This document shows positions 1 to 7,291 of a stretch of DNA of 32,151 bases, piece by piece. A program made the translations under genes and the position numbers. Under the pieces are notes generated by a model. That model was not told the DNA's origin and made no database searches. It saw nothing but the letters and a program-made list of their open reading frames with translations. Position 1 is the first letter of the stretch. Each line of letters starts with the position of its first letter. The DNA comes from Verrucomicrobiota bacterium. GTDB lineage: Bacteria; Verrucomicrobiota; Verrucomicrobiia; Verrucomicrobiales; DEV007. The stretch covers positions 1 through 32,151 of the forward strand of contig PKCI01000194.1 in NCBI GenBank assembly GCA_002862135.1, written 5' to 3'.

Positions 1-146
1 TGCCCCTCGATCTCTTCCCCTTCGCGAGGGGCACGAATCTCACCGGTGACCTTCGTCTTCTTTTCTTCCGAATCAGCAAATCCAAGATCAATGGAATTGA
101 GAAAACAGAAAATGAGGGACAAACAAGCAGCGTGGGAAAATTTCAT
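1..146 (-). CDS. N-terminal fragment of an exported protein of unknown function (cut by left edge)
   Basis: An open reading frame starts at the ATG at 146-144 on the minus strand and runs off the left edge after 48 full codons. The first ~24 residues (MKFSHAACLSLIFCFLNS, then IDLGFA) look like a Sec signal peptide: a lysine, a hydrophobic core, and an A-D junction. The visible mature part is short and charged (SEEKKTKVTGEIRAPREG). It may be the start of a beta-sandwich or carboxypeptidase-regulatory-like domain, but too little is present to assign a family. It lies downstream of the choice-of-anchor I gene on the same strand, about 235 bp away, with a possible terminator between them, so it is probably a separate transcription unit. 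I see no clear ribosome binding site. Confidence 0.6.
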   Translation of the reverse strand, partial: MKFSHAACLSLIFCFLNSIDLGFADSEEKKTKVTGEIRAPREGEEIEG

Positions 147-381
147 GAGATCGAATTCAAGTTCATAGGTTTTACACTTCCGAGACCCTAATTCGGAAAA
201 AACTTCCAAATGTTGAGGCGAAATCCTCTTCTAACTACTGATCTGCCTCGGCCCCTTCTGTCAACTTTTATGATCTAACGGACACATTTACCACGAACGA
301 GTCAAACCATAAGAAAGGGCTGAACCCAACCGGATTCAGCCCAAAGTCTCTTTGGATTATTCCGGCTCAGACCGGATCAGA
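147..381. other. Intergenic gap, 235 bp
   Basis: No gene is visible here on either strand. The only clear structure is the inverted repeat at 317-342, listed separately. The promoter of the leftward partial gene should lie here, but no convincing -35/-10 pair stands out. Confidence 0.5.
317..342 (-). terminator. Possible intrinsic terminator downstream of the choice-of-anchor I gene
   Basis: A perfect 8-bp inverted repeat, GGGCTGAA (317-324) and TTCAGCCC (335-342), with a 10-nt loop lies about 40 bp past the stop codon of the leftward gene ending at 382. Read on the minus strand, the stem is followed by TTTCTTATGG, a short and interrupted T tract, so termination may be weak. Confidence 0.45.
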
Positions 382-1935
382 TCACTTGATCTCAAACACT
401 GAGATCGTACCGCTCACTTCACTCGCGACCACGAGTAGGTTCTTGCCGTTGGCAGAATGGGAAGCCGGGATAAATTCGAGATCCTCTGGTCCGAGATCAC
501 CGGCCTCCGCAGTTTCAGGATCAGCAGAAAAGTCACGATGATTGTGATAGCTGATAAACTTCGCTTCGGCTGGCACAGACACATCGTAGATCATCACGCC
601 GCCAACTCGCTCCAATCCGATGAAGGCAAGGTTTTTGCCGTCGATTTCCCCGACCACGACTGCTTCTGGTTCAGGACCTTTGTCGTCACTCCGGTCCTTG
701 AAAGCCGACTCGTCATTGGTGGAGTTGAATCCTTCGCCGAGCGTTTCCGCAGTGACTGTTTCGAAGTCATCGCCCGAGTCGAAGACGAGATTCCAGTCTG
801 AATCCCAGATAGAGAAGGAACGGCCACCGAACCCATAAATCTCATCGAAGTCTCCGTCACCATCGGTGTCGCCCATGGTGGTTGTAGTCTTCATGCGGCC
901 GAGGTTTTTCTCGTCCTGAAGTTCTTTTGCATTTGGGAATGCCTTGGGGTCCAGTTTGAGCTTGGCCACTCGAGTTTCCTCGACGAAAAACTCTTCTTCT
1001 TCGCCATTGTCGTGTTCAACGAGATACTCACGAGCATCCCCTTCGTTCGCTGTCGCAATAAACGTCTCGCCGCCAACGACAAAGGATTCGATGCCGTCTG
1101 GTTGATAGAGACCTTTTACTGGCCATGTTCGAATCTCAACGGAATCTGATTCATTAGAAGCATCAAATCCGTTACCTTCCTTGGAGTAGTCCTTGCTACC
1201 GAGCCCCTTGACTCCTGTCGCCTTCATGGATTTAAGGTCGACGGTCACCACCGCATTGTTCTCCTGGCAAACCACCCAAGCAGTTTTCGAATCGCCTGAA
1301 TAGGCCACGAACTCAGGTTCAAGGTCCTGAGCGACGGAAGCACCAGGACCAAAAATTCGGGTGTTTTCGTCAGGCTTGAGATCAGCAAAAGAAACCTGCG
1401 TTACCTTTCCCAGCTTGCCGGAAGCGACATCAATCACGGTGACGGAACCCTCAGGGTCAATTGTATACTCATCGTTGGGTTCACCTTCGTTAGCGACGAC
1501 ACAGAGATTACCATCAGGAGTGAAGCTCAGGTTGTCAGGAAGTGGGCCAGAGGCCACCGATCCCACCAATTTACCTGCGGTGGTGAAAAAAACTACTTTC
1601 CCTTGAGCTTGCTTATCGTCAGCAGCGACCGAAACGGCTACCAGATTACCGTTAGTGCTGACACAGGTCGGCGACTTACCGAACTCAGAGATGTCAAGAG
1701 TTTGGGTCAGCTTAGCTGCAGAAGGATCATTCAGGTCGATCACAGACACATTTTTCTTTTCTCCATTGATTGAGAAGATCCTTTTTGTCGCTGGGTCATA
1801 GTCGACCATTTCAGCTGCCCCTTCATCAAACGCTCCAAGTTTTACTGTGGAAAGGTGTGTTAGTTCCTGCCCACTGACCCGCATAAACAGCGCGAGAATG
1901 AGGAACGCCAACAATAAGTGAAAGTTCTTAGTCAT
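382..1935 (-). CDS. Exported choice-of-anchor I domain protein (beta-propeller)
   Basis: A 517-residue protein with an N-terminal signal peptide (MTKNFHLLLAFLILALFMRV, cut near SGQ). The body has repeated beta-propeller-like blades: phrases such as FSINGEKKNVSVIDLNDP, LSFTPDGNLCVVANEGEPND and FVVGGETFIATANEGDAREY are typical of the choice-of-anchor I family, whose members are exported and often annotated as phosphatase-like or surface glycoproteins without proven activity. An acidic D-x-D-G-D-x-D-E stretch near residue 360 looks like a calcium-binding loop. No PEP-CTERM, LPXTG or other sorting tail is present at the C-terminus (ISVFEIK), so it is probably periplasmic or secreted. It is the next gene after the PQQ-type dehydrogenase on the same strand, with a gap of about 134 bp. 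The start is the ATG before the signal peptide; no strong Shine-Dalgarno is seen. Confidence 0.8.
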   Translation of the reverse strand: MTKNFHLLLAFLILALFMRVSGQELTHLSTVKLGAFDEGAAEMVDYDPATKRIFSINGEKKNVSVIDLNDPSAAKLTQTLDISEFGKSPTCVSTNGNLVAVSVAADDKQAQGKVVFFTTAGKLVGSVASGPLPDNLSFTPDGNLCVVANEGEPNDEYTIDPEGSVTVIDVASGKLGKVTQVSFADLKPDENTRIFGPGASVAQDLEPEFVAYSGDSKTAWVVCQENNAVVTVDLKSMKATGVKGLGSKDYSKEGNGFDASNESDSVEIRTWPVKGLYQPDGIESFVVGGETFIATANEGDAREYLVEHDNGEEEEFFVEETRVAKLKLDPKAFPNAKELQDEKNLGRMKTTTTMGDTDGDGDFDEIYGFGGRSFSIWDSDWNLVFDSGDDFETVTAETLGEGFNSTNDESAFKDRSDDKGPEPEAVVVGEIDGKNLAFIGLERVGGVMIYDVSVPAEAKFISYHNHRDFSADPETAEAGDLGPEDLEFIPASHSANGKNLLVVASEVSGTISVFEIK

Positions 1936-2069
1936 CGGCCGTGAATACCGCGGTCACAACAACTGCTCCAGTCCCGGAAAGTGAACTTCCTGTCACCAAC
2001 TCATTTTACCGATCAAACGAAAGAGATTTTCCAATTGCATGCCCGCTTTGCGAGCTTCCGCCATTGTCC

Positions 2070-4349
2070 TTATTTCAGCCCCCCAAGAGACTCAATCCAT
2101 CGGCTTATCAAAGCGGCACCTTTTTCATCCACCACATAATGATTTCCTAATAACGGCATTTTTCCTGCCTCAGCCGTAGCAATGCGACGATAAATCTCAG
2201 AGCGATCCGGGTCACCCGGCGCCACCAGCTTCGCCTCTTCGAGAGGAACCCCGGGCAGCCCTACCAGGGGGCGCCCATTGATGAGTTCAGTTCGGTCATT
2301 AGGCAACCAGCTAATCAATTGAAAGGAGGCACGCCCCCCTAATCCGGTTTCGCGATGGCAGTGAGCACAGTTGACGTGCAGATAGGTTCGCGCCCGATCT
2401 TCCAGACTCGCCGTTTCATCATCGATCGCTGGGAATGATTGGTGTTTAGAGATATCCCTCACCACGTTTGCGTTCTGAAACCAACCTAGTTCACGCATCA
2501 CTTCGATTTGGTTTCGCTTAGCACCACCGAGGGATCGGTAATCAAACTCACGATTGAGTTGCCCCAGTGTCAGGCTTAGCCCAAACATACTGCGTTGTGT
2601 GTGACAGGCTGTGCACTCAGCTCGGCCGGGGAATCGCCACTTCTGCTTTAACTCGTATTCCCCACCTTCTTTACCACTAAATAATAGCTCCACTTCGGCC
2701 CCCTCTTCAGGAACTAATTCAGCCTCAGTCTGGTCCAAATTCCATCGGTAGGATAGATAACGCCACTCCCCTCCATCCTTCAGTGAAATCTGGGTTTCAA
2801 TGCGGCGTCCGTGCAACGACAGGGTTTGCATGAGCAATGAACTGGATGGCAACTTCCAGCGATCGACTCCCGCCAGGGTGCGCGCATTCTCCAGTTCGTT
2901 TTTTCCCTTCACCGCCGGTGGAATCATCTGAATTTGAACTTTCTCCTCGTCAGTTCGGACGGCAATAAAACGCTCCGCCTCTGCTCCATCCCAAAAGACC
3001 GGATGATTAATCTCGTAGGGAAGCAATCCGGGGTCTACCTCGTGCTTTTCGGTAGAAGTGAATAAACCCGTTTCACTCAGCTTGGTCGGAATCGGCTTCA
3101 ATTCCCGCTCAGGAGCTCGGCGCAGTTTGAAAAGCCCGCGATCGAGGGCCAACACAATGACCTCTTTGTCAGGCGTTTCACAAAACGACACTACCTGCCC
3201 TTTCAGGTCCGCGATGCGACGCAAACCAATAACCTCATCCCCTTTCATCGAGAACGCCCAGATTTTCTTCGTGAGGTGACAACCGTAAAGGTAGTGATTC
3301 CTCAACTCCGGAAACTGGTCACCGCGATACCAAAGGCCACCGATGACTGAGCGCAGTTCCTGGTGGGATTGCTCCACAATCGGAAGGGTTTGCGTTGGAT
3401 TGGGACCAGCGAGGGGGTTGCTGGGTCGAAAGGGGTGACTGCCCTCAAAGGTGCTCCAGCCGAAATTTTCTCCTCCGCGCACCCGGTGCACCATTTCCCA
3501 GTCTTCATCCCCGTTGTCGCCCAACCAGACCTCGTTGGTGCCGGGGTGAAAGCACATCCGCCAGGGATTGCGCAAGCCGTAGGCCCACACCTCGGGACGA
3601 ATTCCCTCGACGCCCACCCAGGGATTGTCCTCCGGAATTTGATAGGCGAGATCACCACCCTTTCGACTGACATCGATTCGGAGGATAGACCCTAACAAGT
3701 TATCCGTTTTCTGGCCGACATTATCAGGATCTCCCGGGGTGGAGCCATCACCGCTCGTGATGTAAAGCATCCCGTCCGGTCCAAAATCAAGATCTCCACC
3801 TCGGTGCCCCGTAGCAGGCCATTCGAGAATCATTTCTTCTTTCTCCGGATCGAGGAAAAACGGATTCGCAGGATCCATCTCGAACCGGGTCAGCCAGTTG
3901 AAGCCGTCATCCGGAGTCAGCACGCCGGAACGCAGATAGAATTCCGGCGTGTTAGGAAAATCTGGATGGAATCTCGCGCCCAGGTTTTGACGATGCCCTT
4001 TGACCTCGTAAGCCAGGTCGTCAGGAACACCCAGTTTGATCAGAAAGTCGCGCTCTCCGGAATCTCCGTTTAGATGCCAGATACTGCCATTTCGCTCCAG
4101 CACCAAATAGTGCTCTCCTTTCACCCCGGGAACCGGAACCATGCAGAGCGCCTGTTCCCAGGCAATTTTCCCATGAAAAGACTCTGGTTCATAGGGGAGC
4201 GGATCCTGCCCGGTTCCTTCCAATAGAGATCCCGCCCACGGAGCCACCGCGGGGAGTGACTCCCCGGCCACCGTAACCAATCTCGAACCAGCAATCAGCG
4301 TAACGACTGCGGAGAGAAAAAGAAAACGACGAAAAAAAGGTGTCGGCAT
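2070..4349 (-). CDS. Exported PQQ-type glucose/sorbosone dehydrogenase fused to a diheme cytochrome c region
   Basis: About 759 residues from the chosen ATG at 4349, which starts a clean signal peptide (MPTPFFRRFLFLSAVV). Starts at 4385 (ATG) or 4391 (TTG) would add 12-14 residues ahead of it; none has a good ribosome binding site. Residues ~45-410 match the soluble PQQ glucose/sorbosone dehydrogenase propeller, with HRGGDLDFGPDGMLYITSGDG, a YGLRNPWR motif and GDNGDEDWE. Residues ~430-759 resemble the SO2930-type diheme cytochrome family: LLPYEINHPVFWDGAEAERF, then two CxxCH heme sites, CTACH (~579-583) and CAHCH (~661-665). Known members oxidise aldoses or related sugars using PQQ; here electrons could pass directly to the built-in hemes and then to a respiratory cytochrome. 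The substrate is unknown and no PQQ synthesis genes are nearby. It starts 50 bp after the transporter gene and may be co-transcribed with it. Confidence 0.8.
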   Translation of the reverse strand: MPTPFFRRFLFLSAVVTLIAGSRLVTVAGESLPAVAPWAGSLLEGTGQDPLPYEPESFHGKIAWEQALCMVPVPGVKGEHYLVLERNGSIWHLNGDSGERDFLIKLGVPDDLAYEVKGHRQNLGARFHPDFPNTPEFYLRSGVLTPDDGFNWLTRFEMDPANPFFLDPEKEEMILEWPATGHRGGDLDFGPDGMLYITSGDGSTPGDPDNVGQKTDNLLGSILRIDVSRKGGDLAYQIPEDNPWVGVEGIRPEVWAYGLRNPWRMCFHPGTNEVWLGDNGDEDWEMVHRVRGGENFGWSTFEGSHPFRPSNPLAGPNPTQTLPIVEQSHQELRSVIGGLWYRGDQFPELRNHYLYGCHLTKKIWAFSMKGDEVIGLRRIADLKGQVVSFCETPDKEVIVLALDRGLFKLRRAPERELKPIPTKLSETGLFTSTEKHEVDPGLLPYEINHPVFWDGAEAERFIAVRTDEEKVQIQMIPPAVKGKNELENARTLAGVDRWKLPSSSLLMQTLSLHGRRIETQISLKDGGEWRYLSYRWNLDQTEAELVPEEGAEVELLFSGKEGGEYELKQKWRFPGRAECTACHTQRSMFGLSLTLGQLNREFDYRSLGGAKRNQIEVMRELGWFQNANVVRDISKHQSFPAIDDETASLEDRARTYLHVNCAHCHRETGLGGRASFQLISWLPNDRTELINGRPLVGLPGVPLEEAKLVAPGDPDRSEIYRRIATAEAGKMPLLGNHYVVDEKGAALISRWIESLGGLK

Positions 4350-4399
4350 ATGGAATTCATACAATGCCGCCGCAGGTTTCGCCATACCCAAATGGCCAC

Positions 4400-5737
4400 T
4401 TACGGCAGTGAAACGCCAAAGAAACTGCCGAAAATGAACTCTGTTCCCAGCCCGGCAATCAAGGCAATCTCAGCCAGAAGCAGCAGGCGCTTTCTGTCCC
4501 AATCGCAGATCAACGCACCCATTAGGAAGATCAGAAAAACGGATAGAAGCGAGAAGGGCAAGGCGGTAAACTCGAGCAAGGCGACGTAGGCCAGCAGCAC
4601 GAGAAAGCAGAGCACCCCGCGCTTCAGATCAACCGATTCATCACCCAGCGACTCACCGCGATGCCTCCAAGTGGAGTTGCCCACCACGATCAGCAACCCG
4701 AGCGCGACGACGGCGATGTAGGCGGGAAAATTCGGAAGTTCGTTCTCCGCTTCCACGGCGAACGATTCCAGAAGCGTGACACGGTCGGCCACGCGCTGTC
4801 GAACCGCTTCTCCATCCGAGAAAGTGGGATCGATGGCCTGCTCGGCAAGACGCTCCTGAACCTCGGGATATTGCATCGCCTTCTCGAGCGTTCCCGCGAT
4901 CAGTTCCTGAACCTCGAGCGGAGTGCCTTTAGGTGCCCACCAGTAGTAGGCATTGCTAGAGGTGACGTCGACGCCCTGCTCCACGCAAGTCTCCACTCCA
5001 GGGAGTTCCGGGTGCGGTTTTTCAGATAGGCAGGCCAGCACGCGGATATTCCTGTCAGCCAGCGTGCCCTCCGGCGAACGGAACTTGAGATACTCCGCGA
5101 GGGAAAAGATGCCCGCATCAAGATGCTGTCCGATAATCTCGGTGTATCGAGTCTGCCCACCGCCTGAGGTGACCAGATTGAACTTCGCACCTGGATGCGC
5201 CGCTTCCAAATTCATCGCCGTGAAGTGGGCCGGCGAGCCGATGTTTGCCCCGAAGCGGATTGTTGCAGGTGACTGCTTGGCTGCTTCGAGCAGATCCACA
5301 ATCGTTTCGTAAGGCGCGTCCTCCCGCACAATGATGAGCAGCACAATTTCGCCGGTCTGAGCCACCACCTCGAAGTCCGCCGCCCCAAAGTTGGCCGCCC
5401 CTGAGAGCTCGGCGGTGATCATCGATTCGTGGTGGCAGAGAATGCGATAGCCGTCCGGCCGTGCTTCTTTGACCAGTCTGCTACCAATCGTTCCGCTGCC
5501 TCCCGGTTGGTTGAGCACCACGAAGGGCTCATCGATCCAGCCCTCATCAGCGATCACTTTGATGACGGGGCGAACAAAGCTGTCACTCCCGCCACCCGCA
5601 TCATAGGGAATTACAATCTCGATGGGCTTGGAAGGATAAGAATCATCCGCCTTCAGCAGCGCCATCGCCTGGGCCACCTTCCAAACAATCAGAACGAGAA
5701 TCACCAGGATCGCAATACCGTGAATAACGCGCCTCAT
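4400..5737 (-). CDS. Fused TctC-TctB protein of a tripartite tricarboxylate-type transporter
   Basis: A 445-residue single chain joining two normally separate subunits. Residues ~1-28 form a hydrophobic segment after MRR. Residues ~33-325 are a TctC/Bug-type binding protein: YPSKPIEIVIPYDAGGGSD, VLNQPGGSGTIGS and WWAPKGTP are family hallmarks. Residues ~335-445 hold four hydrophobic segments of the TctB small membrane subunit, ending GVSLP like typical TctB. Loops with RHR/KR and DRKR fit the positive-inside rule if the binding domain is periplasmic. The start at 5737 is set by a perfect AGGAGG at 5745-5750 and by an ATGA overlap with the tctA stop (5734-5737), implying translational coupling. 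A longer in-frame reading upstream lies inside tctA and is not credible. With TctA it should import a carboxylate or related anion using an ion gradient; the ligand cannot be read from the sequence. Confidence 0.85.
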   Translation of the reverse strand: MRRVIHGIAILVILVLIVWKVAQAMALLKADDSYPSKPIEIVIPYDAGGGSDSFVRPVIKVIADEGWIDEPFVVLNQPGGSGTIGSRLVKEARPDGYRILCHHESMITAELSGAANFGAADFEVVAQTGEIVLLIIVREDAPYETIVDLLEAAKQSPATIRFGANIGSPAHFTAMNLEAAHPGAKFNLVTSGGGQTRYTEIIGQHLDAGIFSLAEYLKFRSPEGTLADRNIRVLACLSEKPHPELPGVETCVEQGVDVTSSNAYYWWAPKGTPLEVQELIAGTLEKAMQYPEVQERLAEQAIDPTFSDGEAVRQRVADRVTLLESFAVEAENELPNFPAYIAVVALGLLIVVGNSTWRHRGESLGDESVDLKRGVLCFLVLLAYVALLEFTALPFSLLSVFLIFLMGALICDWDRKRLLLLAEIALIAGLGTEFIFGSFFGVSLP

Positions 5738-7218
5738 AATTCCGCCTCCTTTCGCTGAAAGCGGGAACGCAGCCTCGGTATCAGCAGCATGACCACCGCC
5801 ATGAAAATGAAGGTCGCCGAAATCGGACGCGTCAGGATGGGCAGCCAGTCGCCATTGGTCGACATGAGCCCGGCGCTCAGCTTCGTTTCCGCTATCGGCC
5901 AGAGAACAAACCCGATCACGAAAGGCGCCAAGGGAATCTTGACCCTCTCGAGCAGAAACCCAAGCACCCCAAAGCCTAACATCACCCAAACATCAAAGAG
6001 GCGATTAGAAAGAGCGAACGATCCAATCACACAGAACAGCACAATGACCGGCAGGAGGTAGGCTCTTGGAATCGATGCCATTCGCGCAAGAAAACGCATC
6101 GATCCAAACATCACGATGACCATGACGACGTTAGCCAAAAACATCGCACCCATGATGGTGTAGACCACGACTGGACTGTCCGTGAAGAGACGTGGCCCGG
6201 GTTGCAACCCGTGAAGCACCAAGGCGCCAAGCAACACCGCCTCCACCACACTACCGGGAATACCCATCGCAATCAGCGGAATGAGAGCGCCTCCGATCGT
6301 TGCGTTGTTGGAAGCCTCCGCCGCGACGATTCCAGGTTCGTGACCGGTGCCAAACTTTTCCGGTTCCTTGGAGGTGCTGCGAGCTACCGCGTAGGCCGTG
6401 ACTGATCCAATGTTGGCCCCAATGCCCGGCAGGATCCCAATCGATGTACCGATCACCGAAGAGCGGATCATGTTGATGAGATGAGACGAGAAATCCTTCC
6501 ACCGAGGCAGGATGCGTTTCTTACCCAGCCCAATCGCCCTCGGAATGGCACCACCCGACGTCGTTTCCTTGAGAATCTGGTTCATAGCAAACATGCCCAC
6601 CAACACCGGGACGAGCTCAAACCCGTCATTGAGAGCGGTTAAACCAAGGGTGAGCCGAGGCTGCCCTGTGGCTGGCGAAATCCCCGGCATGGAAAAGAGA
6701 ATTCCCAGCACCCCGGCCAGAAGCGAGCGTGAGAGCGACTTGCCTCCGATGCTCGCAATCAACACCAGCGCCATCATCACGAGCGAGAAATATTCGAAGG
6801 GGCCAAACTTGGTCGACAGCTGTGCGATCGGTTTTGAGAGCAATACGAGGAACCCCCAGGAGATCATGCCACCCATGAACGAAGCCATGACGCCGAGAGA
6901 AAGGGCGCGCTCCGGTTTACCGTTTTTTGCCAGGGGATAACCGTCCAGCGTGGTCACGATGGACGCCGGCGTTCCCGGCATGCGCAGAAGAGTGGAAGTG
7001 ATCATGCCACCACTAATCGCGCCCACGTAGATGCTGATCAGCAGGGTCATTGCGTAACCCGTGTCCTGCCCATAGGTCAGGGGCAGGGCCAACGCGATCA
7101 GCATGGTCCCAGTCAGGCCGGGAATGGCGCCAACAAATACCCCTAAAGTTGTGCCAAGCACGACGAGAAACAGCCCCATCGGACTGCAGAGTTGGGAGAT
7201 CGCTTCCTGGATGGGCAT
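5734..7218 (-). CDS. tctA: TctA family large membrane subunit of a tripartite tricarboxylate-type transporter
   Basis: A 494-residue polytopic inner-membrane protein, the normal TctA length (~500). Family signatures are clear: GVFVGAIPGLTGTMLIALAL near the N-terminus, TLLRMPGTPASIVTTLDGYP around residues 75-95, and the duplicated motif GILPGIGANIGS followed by EASNNATIGGALIPLIAMGI in the second half. About eleven hydrophobic helices alternate with short loops. TctA forms the ion-coupled translocation channel and works with a periplasmic binding protein (TctC) and a small membrane subunit (TctB), here encoded as one fused downstream gene with a 4-base ATGA overlap. The ATG at 7218 follows a short leader of heptad repeats and has no obvious Shine-Dalgarno. 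A sulfatase gene lies 73 bp upstream on the same strand, so read-through from it is possible. Confidence 0.93.
   Translation of the reverse strand: MPIQEAISQLCSPMGLFLVVLGTTLGVFVGAIPGLTGTMLIALALPLTYGQDTGYAMTLLISIYVGAISGGMITSTLLRMPGTPASIVTTLDGYPLAKNGKPERALSLGVMASFMGGMISWGFLVLLSKPIAQLSTKFGPFEYFSLVMMALVLIASIGGKSLSRSLLAGVLGILFSMPGISPATGQPRLTLGLTALNDGFELVPVLVGMFAMNQILKETTSGGAIPRAIGLGKKRILPRWKDFSSHLINMIRSSVIGTSIGILPGIGANIGSVTAYAVARSTSKEPEKFGTGHEPGIVAAEASNNATIGGALIPLIAMGIPGSVVEAVLLGALVLHGLQPGPRLFTDSPVVVYTIMGAMFLANVVMVIVMFGSMRFLARMASIPRAYLLPVIVLFCVIGSFALSNRLFDVWVMLGFGVLGFLLERVKIPLAPFVIGFVLWPIAETKLSAGLMSTNGDWLPILTRPISATFIFMAVVMLLIPRLRSRFQRKEAEL
5745..5750 (-). promoter_or_regulatory. Shine-Dalgarno AGGAGG that fixes the TctC-TctB start
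   Basis: On the minus strand AGGAGG lies seven bases before the ATG at 5737. It is inside the 3' end of tctA and decides between the coupled start at 5737 and an upstream in-frame extension. Confidence 0.8.
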
Positions 7219-7224
7219 TTACCA

Positions 7225-7264
7225 GTGACTAGTAATTAGTCTTTAGTCTTTGGTCTTTAGTCAC
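7225..7264. repeat. Heptad tandem repeat within an inverted repeat, in the tctA leader
   Basis: Four 7-bp units run in tandem at 7236-7263: TTAGTCT, TTAGTCT, TTGGTCT, TTAGTCA. The block is bracketed by a perfect 7-bp inverted repeat, GTGACTA (7225-7231) and TAGTCAC (7258-7264). It fills much of the 73-bp gap between the sulfatase stop and the tctA start, ending six bases before the tctA ATG. It could be a slippage-prone spacer, a leader hairpin or a protein-binding site; nothing in the sequence decides. Confidence 0.7.
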
Positions 7265-7291
7265 CTCAAATCGCACGCCTTTTGGAAAAGC

